A stretch of DNA of 64,000 nt from Planctomycetota bacterium. Its GTDB lineage: Bacteria > Planctomycetota > UBA8742 > UBA2392. A program made the position numbers and the translations under genes. The number at the start of each line of letters is the position of its first letter. Position 1 is the stretch's first letter. Location: NCBI GenBank assembly GCA_027493625.1, contig JAOSKM010000001.1, positions 463,489-527,488 of the forward strand, read 5' to 3'. Shown here piece by piece: positions 25,705 to 35,458 of the stretch. Under the pieces are notes generated by a model. The model did no database searches, was not told the origin of the DNA, and saw nothing but the letters and a program-made list of their open reading frames with translations.

Positions 25705-26307
25705 GTGGCGCAAGCGCAGTCTGATCGCAGGGTGCTGTTTGAACGGGAGGCGCTTCCGCTGATGGATGTGCTGTACGGCGGCGCATTGAAGCTCACGCGT
25801 AATCCCCGCGACGCAGAGGACCTGGTCCAGGACACCTACGTGCGGGCGTTTGAGCGCTTCCACCTGTTCCAGCCGGGCACCAACCTCAAGGCCTGGATGT
25901 TCCGCGTGATGACCAACCGCTTCATCAACCTGTACCGCAGGCGCAGGGCCCGCCCCGTGATGGGCGGAGAGGAAATCCTGGCAAATCATGGAATTGAGGA
26001 CGACGGTGTCCTGTTACGTGATTTCCAGAGCAGCGAAGCGATGGCATCCTTGATGAAGCATGAGGGATTCCTGGACTCGCTGGACGACAGGCTGAAGCAG
26101 GGCCTGCAGGCGCTGGGGAACGACTACCGGGAAGTGCTGGTGATGAACGTGATCGGCGGAATGGCGTACAAGGAAATCGCGGAAGCGATGGCGATTCCGG
26201 TCGGCACCGTCATGTCCCGACTTTCCCGTGCCAAGGCGATCCTGCGCGAACGACTGACAGCACTGGGGCAGGAGGTGGTCCCCGGGGTTTCTGAAGCAGA
26301 GAGGTAA
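25705..26307 (+). CDS. ECF-type RNA polymerase sigma factor
   Basis: 200 residues from GTG at 25705, chosen for the GGGAGAG 4 bases upstream. Region 2 (ALKLTRNPRDAEDLVQDTY, FQPGTNLKAWMFRVMTNRFI) and region 4 (LGNDYREVLVMNVIGGMAYK EIAEAMAIPVGTVMSRL) are classical sigma-E/RpoE type. A transcription switch for envelope or stress genes, likely held by the anti-sigma factor encoded 6 bases downstream. Confidence 0.92.
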   Translation: MAQAQSDRRVLFEREALPLMDVLYGGALKLTRNPRDAEDLVQDTYVRAFERFHLFQPGTNLKAWMFRVMTNRFINLYRRRRARPVMGGEEILANHGIEDDGVLLRDFQSSEAMASLMKHEGFLDSLDDRLKQGLQALGNDYREVLVMNVIGGMAYKEIAEAMAIPVGTVMSRLSRAKAILRERLTALGQEVVPGVSEAER

Positions 26308-26313
26308 CGCGGC

Positions 26314-27144
26314 ATGCCAGACGCTTCCGACCAGCCACTCAACCCGGAAATCCCCGAAGAGCGCCGCTTCGTGTGGCGCCACCTGGAGGCATACCTGGCA
26401 GGTGAACTCGATCCGGCCGACTGCAGGCGTATCGATGACTTCCTCAAAGAGTGCCCCTACACCCGCGAGTACGTTGAAACCGAGCGGCAGTTCATCGAGT
26501 TGTTGCGCCGCTGTGTGGACGAGCCGCCTACCCCCTGCCCTGAAGGCCTGCAGCAGCGCGTGCGCGAAGCGCTGGATCGCTGCGAGTGCGAAGTGCTCGA
26601 GGTCCAGCCTCCGCGCATCGCCTTGCGCTTCCCCTGGCTGGGCGCGGGCCTGCTCGCGGCCGCCAGCCTAATGCTGGTAGCGGCGCTGATCCTGTTCGGC
26701 CGCGGTGCGCCTGTGCCGCCCAGCCTGCCCACCGACCTGGCGCCGCTGGTTTCCAGTGTCAGCATGGACGTCCCCCGCGCCGAGCGCTGCTGCTACCGGG
26801 ATGCGCAGGAGGGGTATCGCCGGCATTTCGCCGACGGCCCGGAGTTGCCCCGGATGTTGAGCGGTCACAAGCTCAAGATGGCCGAGTGGCACTGCACAGA
26901 GATCGAGGGGCGGCGCGTGATGTGCGCGACCTACGACGCCCCGGACGGCGGGCGTTTCGGGCTGATTGTGTTCCGCTGCAACTGCCTGGAAAAGGCGGCG
27001 CCGCAGGAAATGAAGGCTGTCGAGGTTGAGTTGGACGGTACGCTGGTGCTGCTGTGGCGCGAAGGCGACTACTTCCGGGCCCTGGTGGGCCAGGACGAAA
27101 CATTGCTTCGCCGGCACATGAACGAACTGCGCGGCAAGGCATAA
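26314..27144 (+). CDS. anti-sigma factor, single-pass membrane protein
   Basis: 276 residues. N-terminal helical domain (residues about 15-70: RRFVWRHLEAYLAGELDPAD) like anti-sigma N-domains (zf-HC2 group, although H23 and C38/C47 give only a partial zinc pattern), a membrane helix (about 110-130: LGAGLLAAASLMLVAALILF) and a periplasmic domain with many cysteines. The 6-base gap to the sigma gene indicates an operon; it should hold the sigma factor at the membrane. Confidence 0.82.
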   Translation: MPDASDQPLNPEIPEERRFVWRHLEAYLAGELDPADCRRIDDFLKECPYTREYVETERQFIELLRRCVDEPPTPCPEGLQQRVREALDRCECEVLEVQPPRIALRFPWLGAGLLAAASLMLVAALILFGRGAPVPPSLPTDLAPLVSSVSMDVPRAERCCYRDAQEGYRRHFADGPELPRMLSGHKLKMAEWHCTEIEGRRVMCATYDAPDGGRFGLIVFRCNCLEKAAPQEMKAVEVELDGTLVLLWREGDYFRALVGQDETLLRRHMNELRGKA

Positions 27145-27270
27145 CCAATGAAAATCAAAAGGCTTGCGACGATGGCCTGGGCATTGCCGGGGCGATCGGA
27201 ATTTTCCGCGTGAGATATGTGCGCCCTTGCCGACCAGCTACGAAGCCAACACCAAGGCCCGGAGGATACG

Positions 27271-28164
27271 ATGAAGAAGCTGCTCATGGCTCTGCTGCTC
27301 GCGGCCCCTGCATTCGCGCTGTTCGGTTGCCAGCAGGATGCTGCGGTTCAGGGCGACATTGCGAACCTGAAACAGCAGGTTGCCTCGCTTCAGAACGAAA
27401 ATGAACGCCTGCGCTCGCAGATCGACGGTCTGCCGACCGGCCAGGGCGGTGAGTCGAAAGATCTCGGCACGCTGCTGGTGCGCCTCGAGCGCCAGGAGGC
27501 CGAGCTGGCTGCCGCCAACAAGCGCCTCGCCGACCTGGAGAAGAAGCCGGCCGTGGTTGCCGCGCCCAAGGCGGAAGGCGAAGCGGAGGGCGAAGTCGCG
27601 GTGGACGACGCGGAGTACGCGAAGTTCAAGGCCATGGCGGACCGCGACCGCGCCGAGCGCGACGCGGAGCGCCAGAAGCAGCGCGAAGAGCGCCAGGCCC
27701 AGCAGATGGCCGAGGCCAAGAAGATGGCCGACAAATACGGTTTCGAATTCGATGAAAACGACCCGCGCGGCAGCATCATGAAGATCATGAGCGACCCGGC
27801 CCAGCGCGCCAAGGCCATGGAGGCCATGCGCACGGAAATGACCGAGCGCCGCCTCGCGCCTCTGAACCTGGACGAGTTCCAGAAGAAGGAAGTGCTGCGC
27901 ATCGAGGAAGAGACGCGCAGCAAGATCCGCGAGACCATGACCAACGCCCGTGAAAACGGCGCCACGCAGGAGGAGATCCAGCAGCAGGTCAAGCAGCTTC
28001 AGGAGGACCAGAAGACGCAGCTTGGCGGCGTGCTGTCGCCCGAGCAGATGAAGCAGTACGAGGAATCCGGCGCGGGCATGGGTGGCATGATGCCCAACCC
28101 TGAAGATCTCGGCCGCATGATCCCCGGCTTCGGTGGGGGAGGCTTCGGCGGCGGCGGTCGCTAG
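27271..28164 (+). CDS. lipoprotein with coiled coil and Gly-rich tail
   Basis: 297 residues from ATG at 27271 after a GGAGG site. Lipobox LFGC (Cys20) after MKKLLMALLLAAPAFALFGC. Residues 30-100 are coiled coil (LKQQVASLQNENERL), followed by a charged helical region resembling CpxP/Spy-type helical sensors (NLDEFQKKEVLRIEEETRSK, LGGVLSPEQMKQYEE), ending in GFGGGGFGGGGR. Possibly a stress-related periplasmic protein downstream of the sigma/anti-sigma pair; family not certain. Confidence 0.75.
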   Translation: MKKLLMALLLAAPAFALFGCQQDAAVQGDIANLKQQVASLQNENERLRSQIDGLPTGQGGESKDLGTLLVRLERQEAELAAANKRLADLEKKPAVVAAPKAEGEAEGEVAVDDAEYAKFKAMADRDRAERDAERQKQREERQAQQMAEAKKMADKYGFEFDENDPRGSIMKIMSDPAQRAKAMEAMRTEMTERRLAPLNLDEFQKKEVLRIEEETRSKIRETMTNARENGATQEEIQQQVKQLQEDQKTQLGGVLSPEQMKQYEESGAGMGGMMPNPEDLGRMIPGFGGGGFGGGGR

Positions 28165-28224
28165 TCGAAAAGCTGGCAGTAGCGAAGCGGCGCCACGGTG
28201 CGGGGCGCCGCTTCTGTTTTAAAG

Positions 28225-28565
28225 CCGCGGGTTCGACTGCTTGTGAGAGGTTGGCAGGGGCGGAGGGATTCGAACCTCAAACGCCGCAGGCGTTTGAAAG
28301 CGAAGCTCTGCGTAGCGGCCGGCGCACAGCGCCGGGGGTTCGACGACTTACGAGAGGTTGGCAGGGGCGGAGGGATTCGAACCTCAAACGCCGCAGGCGT
28401 TTGAAAGCGAAGCTCTGCGTAGCGGCCGGCGCACAGCGCCGGGGGTTCGACGACTTACGAGAGGTTGGCAGGGGCGGAGGGATTCGAACCTCAAACGCCG
28501 CAGGCGTTTGAAAGCGAAGCTCTGCGTAGCGGCCGGCGCACAGCGCCGGGGGTTCGACGACTTAC
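28225..28565 (-). repeat. tandem array of tRNA-Asn 3' tail units (3 x 107 bases)
   Basis: Three 107-base units starting at 28245, 28352 and 28459, plus a degenerate partial to the left from about 28225. Read on the minus strand they follow tRNA-Asn; each begins with the tRNA's T-arm/acceptor tail (TTCGAATCCCTCCGCCCCTG), then a spacer, then a palindrome CAAACGCC-TGC-GGCGTTTG directly before the next tail. The units are nearly identical. The apparent ORFs in this array are artefacts of the tRNA tail. No protein gene is visible between 28165 and 28939. Confidence 0.92.
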
Positions 28566-28572
28566 GAGAGGT

Positions 28573-28648
28573 TGGCAGGGGCGGAGGGATTCGAACCCCC
28601 ACTTTCCGGGTAACAACCGGACGTGCTACCAATTGACACCACACCCCT
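28573..28648 (-). tRNA. tRNA-Asn (GTT)
   Basis: On the minus strand: acceptor AGGGGTG/CGCCCCT, discriminator G, encoded CCA, D-arm GTGT/GCAC, anticodon arm TCCGG-TTGTTAC-CCGGA (GTT), T-arm with TTCGAAT loop. The discriminator G is typical of tRNA-Asn. Confidence 0.9.
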
Positions 28649-28651
28649 GTT

Positions 28652-28693
28652 GGGGACTGTGCCGGCGGTTCGGGACTGTCCCCGTCTTCGAGC
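28652..28693. repeat. GGGGACTGTCCCC-family palindrome
   Basis: GGGGACTGTGCC... then CGGGACTGTCCCCGTCTTCG. Shares the core and the trailing GTYTTCGARCC with copies at 34216 (inside rsmA) and 46421 (inverted). Confidence 0.7.
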
Positions 28694-28711
28694 CACCGGC
28701 GCATTCCCAAA

Positions 28712-28738
28712 TCAAAAACGCCCTGCGGTCGCAGGGCG
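28712..28738 (-). terminator. minus-strand terminator-like hairpin
   Basis: CGCCCTGC / GCAGGGCG stem (28719-28738) followed on the minus strand by TTTTTGAT. It lies upstream of the tRNA-Asn, but no minus-strand gene feeding into it was recognised. Confidence 0.55.
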
Positions 28739-28939
28739 CTGGTGGTCATCTTCAATAACCCACTCAAGCCGCCGTGCGACACCTCCAGAGCGAATTATTA
28801 TGATTGATGCCGATCATCGCGTTTTCCTCGCATGTAACCCTAACACGCAAACTTGACGTGTCAAGTAACCAGGGCGGAAAAAACCCGGCTTTCCGGCCGC
28901 CTGGCGCGAAACCGGCGGGCGTCCGATTACAATGCGAGC

Positions 28940-29596
28940 ATGAACGATATCGGCGCTCATGTTGCGTTCCTGGACCGCTACTACGGCCGGCAGCGGCGTT
29001 TCTACGATTTCTCGCGGCGATTCTTCCTGTTCGGTCGCAACCGCCTGTTGCACGCGCTTGATGTGCAGCCCGGCCACCGCGTGCTGGAGATGGGTTGCGG
29101 TACCGCCCGCAACCTGCGCAAGCTGGCTGCCATGCAGCCGGCCGCCGTCTGTTACGGGATTGACGCGTCAAGCGAGATGCTGCTGACGGCAGCGGACGGG
29201 TTGCGCGCGGACGGACTGGAGCGGCAGGTCACGCTGAAACGCGCCCTGGCAGAGGAGGTCCGCCCCGGCCGAACGTTCGGCCTTGAGCGCGGCTTCGACC
29301 GGGTGTTCTTCTCGTACTCGCTGTCGATGATGCCCGACTGGCGCGGGCCGCTGCAGGCCGCGCTGGAATGCCTGGCGCCCGGCGGCAAGCTGGCAATCGT
29401 GGATTTCTGGGACTTCGCCGGCTACCCCGGCTGGCTCGCCCGGCGTCTGCACCGTCGTCTGCACAACCACCATGTACACTTCGAGCCCGCGGTGCTGGAG
29501 CATCTGCGCGGGCTCGAGAAATCAGGGAAGGCCGTGCTGCAACTGCGTTCCGTGGCTCGGCGCTGGGCCTATCTCGCCGAGTTGACGCCTACCTGA
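28940..29596 (+). CDS. BtaB-like SAM-dependent methyltransferase
   Basis: 218 residues from ATG at 28940. N-terminal DRYYGRQRRFYDFSRRFFLFGR and SAM-binding motif I VLEMGCGTARNL, followed by GIDASSEML. The YDFSRRFFLFGRNRLL signature before motif I is typical of BtaB-type methyltransferases, which trimethylate the amino group in betaine-lipid (DGTS) headgroups. No BtaA is next to it, so the substrate is uncertain. Its stop overlaps the convergent 29589 gene by 8 bases. Confidence 0.72.
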   Translation: MNDIGAHVAFLDRYYGRQRRFYDFSRRFFLFGRNRLLHALDVQPGHRVLEMGCGTARNLRKLAAMQPAAVCYGIDASSEMLLTAADGLRADGLERQVTLKRALAEEVRPGRTFGLERGFDRVFFSYSLSMMPDWRGPLQAALECLAPGGKLAIVDFWDFAGYPGWLARRLHRRLHNHHVHFEPAVLEHLRGLEKSGKAVLQLRSVARRWAYLAELTPT

Positions 29597-30653
29597 CAAA
29601 CCCCTCGATCGCCACCACCACGCCCTCGTTGCTGTCGTAGTGCTTGCCAAGGCAGGTGACGTACAGGCGCTTGTCGGGGCCGAACGCGCAGTTCACGGGT
29701 CCCAACAGGCCGGATGCGATTGTTGTGTACTCGGCGTTCTCGGCGTCGCCCAGGGTGGCGATCAGCACGCGGCCCTGGTTCACGCCGGTCAGCGCCCAGT
29801 TGTTGTCGGTGATGGCGAACTGGTTGTCCGTGCCCGGCAGTTGCGCAATACCCATGGGGTCCAGCACGCCTGGCACCTTCCATTGCTTCGCGGGCTTGCC
29901 GGTCTTCACGTCCCACTCGACGATCAGGCCGTCATCCTTGCCGCCGCCGCCGCTGTAAAGCACCAGCAGGTTGCCGCGCCAGGGCAGCGCCTGCATCGGC
30001 GAGTTGATCTCGATGCCGTTGTCGTCGGCGGACAGCGCCGTCTCGAGTTCGCCGGTCTTGAGGTCCCCGCGCAGCACCCAGGTCTTCTTGTCGTTGCCGT
30101 GACTGCACACGTACAGCGTGCGGCCGTCGGGCATCAGTGTGATCCCGCAGAAGTTGCCCTCGCCCTTGTCGGTTTCACCGCCGCCGGTGGGGCCGATGGT
30201 GTTGGTGCGCAGCTTCAGCTTGTTGCCCGCAGGCCCTTGCTCCGATATCTGCCAGACGGCCACGGTCTCCTGGCCGTCGGGGTTGCCGGCGTCGGTCACT
30301 GCCAGGCGCATCGGGCTGAGCCAGATGGCTGCCAGCGGGCCGACCTTGTAAGCGGGCGTGCCGTCTTCCAGCTTCTTCCAGAACTCTGTGGCCATGCCTT
30401 CAACGATCGGCTTCTGCTCGCCGTTTTCGACCACCAGCACGCGTCCGTTGGCGCTGTCCACGATGGTCAGCGCGCCGTCGCCCGGGCGGAAACTGACGAA
30501 CGAAGGGTTGTTCAGGTTCTCCGCGACGATTGCGGCGCGGTAGCCTTCCGCCAGCTCAAGCTCGGCGGGGCGCAGCTCGGGCGCGACAGGCTTGCCGGGA
30601 TTGGCGGCACAGCCGGCCATCAGCAATGCGGTAAGCAGCAGGATCCGTCTCAT
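29589..30653 (-). CDS. beta-propeller-like lipoprotein
   Basis: 354 residues. Lipobox LMAGC (Cys15) after MRRILLLTAL. The rest has repeated blade-like strands with Asp/Gly turns (GALTIVDSANGRVLVVENG, GRTLYVCSHGNDKKTWVLRG, NNWALTGVNQGRVLIATLG, RLYVTCLGKHY), as in NHL/SMP-30-type six-bladed propellers. Probably a surface or periplasmic binding or lactonase-like protein; catalytic residues not identified. Confidence 0.75.
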   Translation of the reverse strand: MRRILLLTALLMAGCAANPGKPVAPELRPAELELAEGYRAAIVAENLNNPSFVSFRPGDGALTIVDSANGRVLVVENGEQKPIVEGMATEFWKKLEDGTPAYKVGPLAAIWLSPMRLAVTDAGNPDGQETVAVWQISEQGPAGNKLKLRTNTIGPTGGGETDKGEGNFCGITLMPDGRTLYVCSHGNDKKTWVLRGDLKTGELETALSADDNGIEINSPMQALPWRGNLLVLYSGGGGKDDGLIVEWDVKTGKPAKQWKVPGVLDPMGIAQLPGTDNQFAITDNNWALTGVNQGRVLIATLGDAENAEYTTIASGLLGPVNCAFGPDKRLYVTCLGKHYDSNEGVVVAIEGFVR

Positions 30654-30721
30654 CGAAACCTCCAGTGAATGCTTTACGGCATGATGGATTGCAGATCATC
30701 CGGCGCAAGGTTTCACGTCGA

Positions 30722-30750
30722 ACAAAAACAGCCCGCACAGGGCGGGCTGT
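30722..30750 (-). terminator. terminator of the pnt operon
   Basis: Minus strand: 9-bp stem ACAGCCCGC / GCGGGCTGT then TTTTTGTT, 22 bases after the pntB stop. Confidence 0.82.
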
Positions 30751-30771
30751 TCCGGGGAAACTCGTAAATGT

Positions 30772-32244
30772 TCAAGCCTCCTTCAGGCTCTTGATGATGT
30801 CTTCCAGCGCCTTGCGGCCGTCGCCGAACACCATGTAGTTGTTGTCGGCCTCGAACAGCGGGTTCTTGACCATGGCAAAGCCCGGGCTGAGCGAGCGCTT
30901 GATGACGAAACAGGTGCGCGCTTCCCACACGTTCAGCACCGGCATGCCGTAGAGCGGGCTGTCTTTCTTGTCCACGGCGTCCGGGTTCACCACGTCGTTG
31001 GCGCCGATCACGATCACCGCGTCGGTGTTTTTGAACTCGCCGTTGATCTGGTCCAGCTCGAACAGCTGCTCGTAGGGCACGTTTGCCTCGGCCAGCAGCA
31101 CGTTCATGTGGCCGGGCATGCGGCCTGCGACGGGGTGAATGGCGTAGCGCACCTGGCAGCCGCGCTCGGTCAGCATGTCGCCGAGCTCGCGCACCAGGTG
31201 CTGGGCCTGGCTGACCGCCATGCCGTAGCCGGGCACGAAAATCAGGCTCTGGACGTCCGACAGGATCATCGCGACTTCCTCGCCCTCGGCACTCTTGACC
31301 TTGGTGTACTCTTCCTTGCCGCCACCCGTGCCGCCGGCCGCGGGCTCGGCGCCGAAGCCGCCGAACATCACGTTGGCCAGGCTGCGGTTCATCGCTTTGC
31401 ACATGATCTGGGTCAGGATCAGGCCGGAAGCGCCGACCAGGCTGCCGCTGACGACCAGCACGGGCTCATTGATGGTGAAGCCCGCCAGCGCGCCGGCGAT
31501 GCCCGAGTAGCTGTTCAGCAGCGAGATCACCACCGGCATGTCGCCGCCGCCGATGGGGATCACCAGCGTGATGCCGAGCGCCAGCGTGACGACCACGATG
31601 AAGAGCAGAATGGTGCCGGTCAGCACCGTCGAGCTGGGCCCCCACACCGCAAAGCCGCCGATACCAAGCGCCAGCAGCAGCAGGCCGGCGTTGATCACAT
31701 GGCGGCCGGGCAGCAGGATCGGCCTGCCCGCCATTTTCTCGGAAAGCTTGAGGAAGGCGATGATGCTGCCGGTGAAGGTGACGCTGCCGACGATCAGCGT
31801 CAGCACCAGGTTGAAGCCGCCGAAGCCGCCGCCTTCGCGCATCATCATGCGCGCCAGGTTGCCGCTGCCGCCGTGCTCACTGACAGAGAAGAACGTCGCC
31901 ATGGCGACGAAGGTGCTGGCCAGGCCGCCGAAGCCGTTGAGCAGCGCCACCATTTCGGGCATCTGCGTCATCTGCACCTTCTTGGCCATCACGGCGCCGA
32001 TGGCGCCGCCCACGATCAGGCCCGCGATGATGTACGCGGGGTTGATGGCGCCCATTTCCACGAACGTGCTGACGATGGCCAGCAGCATCGCGCCGGCAGC
32101 CAGCATGTTGGCGCCGCGCGCGGTGCGCACCTTGCTGAGGCGCATGATCGCGAGGATGAACATCACGACCGACGCCATGTAGCCGAAATTGGCGAGGATC
32201 TTGTTCCAGCCCCAAACACCTGCAGAGGAAGCGATGAAGTCCAC
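30772..32244 (-). CDS. pntB: NAD(P) transhydrogenase subunit beta
   Basis: 490 residues. The N-terminal part holds about eight membrane helices of domain II; the C-terminal ~180 residues form the NADP(H)-binding domain III with PGYGMAVSQAQH, YAIHPVAGRMPGHMNVLLAEA and VIVIGANDVVNP. It couples hydride transfer from NADH to NADP+ with proton flow. Last gene of a three-gene operon pntA1-pntA2-pntB with gaps of 2-3 bases. Confidence 0.95.
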   Translation of the reverse strand: MDFIASSAGVWGWNKILANFGYMASVVMFILAIMRLSKVRTARGANMLAAGAMLLAIVSTFVEMGAINPAYIIAGLIVGGAIGAVMAKKVQMTQMPEMVALLNGFGGLASTFVAMATFFSVSEHGGSGNLARMMMREGGGFGGFNLVLTLIVGSVTFTGSIIAFLKLSEKMAGRPILLPGRHVINAGLLLLALGIGGFAVWGPSSTVLTGTILLFIVVVTLALGITLVIPIGGGDMPVVISLLNSYSGIAGALAGFTINEPVLVVSGSLVGASGLILTQIMCKAMNRSLANVMFGGFGAEPAAGGTGGGKEEYTKVKSAEGEEVAMILSDVQSLIFVPGYGMAVSQAQHLVRELGDMLTERGCQVRYAIHPVAGRMPGHMNVLLAEANVPYEQLFELDQINGEFKNTDAVIVIGANDVVNPDAVDKKDSPLYGMPVLNVWEARTCFVIKRSLSPGFAMVKNPLFEADNNYMVFGDGRKALEDIIKSLKEA

Positions 32245-32247
32245 GGA

Positions 32248-32547
32248 TCAACCCTTGCTCTTGAACATGCCCATCATGCGGTCGGTAACCATGAAGCCGC
32301 CTACCACGTTGATCGAGGCCAGCACCACCGCGAAGAAGCCCACAATCGTGCTGGCGTGGGGGCCCCACTGGCCCGCGGCCTCCCGCGTCGCCAGCATTGC
32401 GCCCAGGATGGTGATGCCCGAAATCGCGTTCGCGCCTGACATCAGCGGCGTGTGCAGCGTGGGCGGCACTTTGCTGATCAGCTGGTAGCCCGCGAAGCAG
32501 GCCAGCACGAACACGTAAATCAGCATCAGGATCGCGCCTGTGTCCAT
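32248..32547 (-). CDS. pntA2: NAD(P) transhydrogenase subunit alpha 2 (membrane part)
   Basis: 99 residues with three membrane helices (ILMLIYVFVLACFAGYQLI, GITILGAMLATR, TIVGFFAVVLASINVVGGFM), matching the C-terminal membrane domain of PntA encoded separately, as in Rhodospirillum-type three-subunit transhydrogenases. The start ATG at 32547 overlaps nothing and lies 2 bases after the pntA1 stop. Confidence 0.93.
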   Translation of the reverse strand: MDTGAILMLIYVFVLACFAGYQLISKVPPTLHTPLMSGANAISGITILGAMLATREAAGQWGPHASTIVGFFAVVLASINVVGGFMVTDRMMGMFKSKG

Positions 32548-32549
32548 GG

Positions 32550-33770
<1,221 letters not shown>

Positions 33771-33899
33771 GGATGCTCCATGCCTTCGCGCGATGCGCGA
33801 AAAAACTCATATCTCTTGGTGGATCAAAAGCGTCCTGCTTCTAGCAAGCAGCACCCCGGGGGGCAATGGAAACGCCCCGCTGTGTGCAATGGCACACGG

Positions 33900-35039
33900 C
33901 TACTCCTCTTCGCCGTACACGCGCTGCTTCCATTCCGCGCGGCGCGCCAGCTTGGCGGCCTTCTCGGCCAGCTGGTCTTCGTGCAGCTGCATTGCCTTGC
34001 GCACCAGAGGCTCCACTTCGGCGTGCTGGGCCAGCTGTAACAGCACTTCCGGCGTCAACTGTTCCGGCCGCAGACCCGGATCGCCGCCGCAGGCCTGGAT
34101 CCAGGCGCTGGTGCGCGCATTGGGCTCATGCAGCGCCAGCGCCAGCGAGTTGGAGGCTGCCTTGCGCCGGTGCTGGAACAGCACGTGGGCCAGGCGGCGA
34201 AGCTTGTGGTAGGCAGGGGACTGTCCCCACCGGGGACTGTCCCCGTTTTCGAACCGGTTTGGGTGGGGCGTCAGTTCCAGCAGCGCCGATTCCACCTTCG
34301 GCTTGGGCCAGAACACCTTGGCCGGCACGCGCCGCTTGATCATCGCATCGGCGAAGCACCAGCGCAGCAGCGACGGCAGGCCCCAGTGCTGCGTGCCCGG
34401 CTCGGCGGCCAGTTTCTCCGCCACGTCGTACTGCACCATCACCAGCATGCGCTCAAAGGGCAGGCCGGACTCCAGCGCCGCAATCAGCACGGCCGTGGCC
34501 ACCGAGTAAGGCAGGTTCGCCACCAGTTTCAGACGCCCGCAGCGCGGCGGATTGCCGGACAGGTGGGAGTGAACGGTAGGGACACGCTGCCGCGTGTCCC
34601 CGGGGCTGGAAGTTGAATCCGAGGACACGCTGCCGCGTGTCCCTACATCGAGCAGCGGCAGCTCGCCCGTCCGCATGTACTCGGCCAGTGAGGCCACCAG
34701 TTCATCATTCAAGCCGCGGCCCTGCTGGTTGAGCGCGTCCACGTGGACCTGCACCAGGTTGCCCACGCCCGCCAGCACGTCGCGGGAAAGCTCGAACATG
34801 CCGGGGTCCACTTCGACGCTGACCACCAGGCCGGCGGCGTCGCACAGGTAGCCGGTAAGCGAGCCGGCGCCGGTGCCGATTTCAAGCACGCAGTCGCCCT
34901 CATCGATCTCGGCATCGGCCACGATGGCCTTGAGCAGGTTGAAGTCGCACAGGATGTTCTGGCCGAACTTCTTTTTAGGCCGAATCCCATAGGCCTGCAT
35001 ACGAAGTTTCAGCTCAGCAAGTTTAAGCGGCTCGGGCAT
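33900..35039 (-). CDS. rsmA: 16S rRNA dimethyladenosine transferase RsmA (KsgA) with palindrome-derived insertions
   Basis: 379 residues, about 100 longer than usual. SAM motif LEIGTGAGSLTGYLC, NLPY motif (VANLPYSVATAVL) and FWPKPKVESALLEL identify the enzyme that dimethylates two adjacent adenosines at the 3' end of 16S rRNA. Two repeats sit in the coding sequence in frame: residues about 132-154 (34576-34646) and 262-275 (34216-34255), both at loop positions outside the conserved motifs. The first 35 bases of the gene are duplicated at about 35565. Confidence 0.93.
   Translation of the reverse strand: MPEPLKLAELKLRMQAYGIRPKKKFGQNILCDFNLLKAIVADAEIDEGDCVLEIGTGAGSLTGYLCDAAGLVVSVEVDPGMFELSRDVLAGVGNLVQVHVDALNQQGRGLNDELVASLAEYMRTGELPLLDVGTRGSVSSDSTSSPGDTRQRVPTVHSHLSGNPPRCGRLKLVANLPYSVATAVLIAALESGLPFERMLVMVQYDVAEKLAAEPGTQHWGLPSLLRWCFADAMIKRRVPAKVFWPKPKVESALLELTPHPNRFENGDSPRWGQSPAYHKLRRLAHVLFQHRRKAASNSLALALHEPNARTSAWIQACGGDPGLRPEQLTPEVLLQLAQHAEVEPLVRKAMQLHEDQLAEKAAKLARRAEWKQRVYGEEE
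34216..34255. repeat. GGGGACTGTCCCC palindrome inside rsmA
   Basis: Two GGGGACTGTCCCC cores in tandem then GTTTTCGAACC, translated in frame as part of RFENGDSPRWGQSPAY. Same family as 28652 and 46421. Confidence 0.8.
34576..34646. repeat. 71-base double-hairpin element inside rsmA
   Basis: GTAGGGACACGC (34576-34587) and GCGTGTCCCTAC (34635-34646) are the outer inverted ends; each end is also one arm of its own 8- to 9-bp hairpin with TGCC loop (34579-34600 and 34623-34642). Translated without stop in RsmA. Confidence 0.82.
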
Positions 35040-35080
35040 GGAGCGGTTATAGCCGCAGATTCACGCGGAGGAACACGGAG

Positions 35081-35458
35081 TCAGACGCCGATGCCGAATG
35101 CTTCGTACCAGCGGAGCTTGTGAAATGCGCCATCCCAGAGGAGATAGCAAGAGAGTGGAAACAGCGCGAACACCTGTAACGCGACCAATACCCCAACAGC
35201 CGGCCTCCGCAGCCTGTTTGCGGAAAGCACCAGCAGCGGGCACAGCAGAAACATCGCAGCGGCGGAAGCGATCATCAGGCCCACCGCCAGGGCCTTCGGA
35301 GTTTCTAAACTCTTCAGGAAGGGGAGGTCAAAACTCGGGCACCAGCCCAACACGCCGATGCACCACCACGTCAAATACATGATCGCCAGGTAAGCCACTG
35401 ATAGCCGCAGGAGTGAGTGGGCTTCGGATTGTGCTGCCTGGTCCTGATTAGTGTCCAT
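35081..35458 (-). CDS. small membrane protein, copy 1
   Basis: 125 residues with three to four membrane helices (LLRLSVAYLAIMYLTWWCIG, ALAVGLMIASAAAMFLLCPLLVL, PAVGVLVALQVFALFPLSCYLL). A diverged copy follows at 35645 (shared ends MDT...AAQSEA and YEAFGIGV/YDAFGIGV). No known family. Confidence 0.72.
   Translation of the reverse strand: MDTNQDQAAQSEAHSLLRLSVAYLAIMYLTWWCIGVLGWCPSFDLPFLKSLETPKALAVGLMIASAAAMFLLCPLLVLSANRLRRPAVGVLVALQVFALFPLSCYLLWDGAFHKLRWYEAFGIGV

Noticed and set aside
28245-28565. Possible CRISPR array (regular repeats)
   Set aside because: The whole 107-base unit is repeated with no unique spacers, and its core is the tRNA-Asn tail.
28198-28636. Several overlapping ORFs such as MAGAEGFEPQTPQAFESEAL
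   Set aside because: They are translations of the tRNA-Asn tail array; the same spurious peptide patterns arise from tRNA tails in many genomes.
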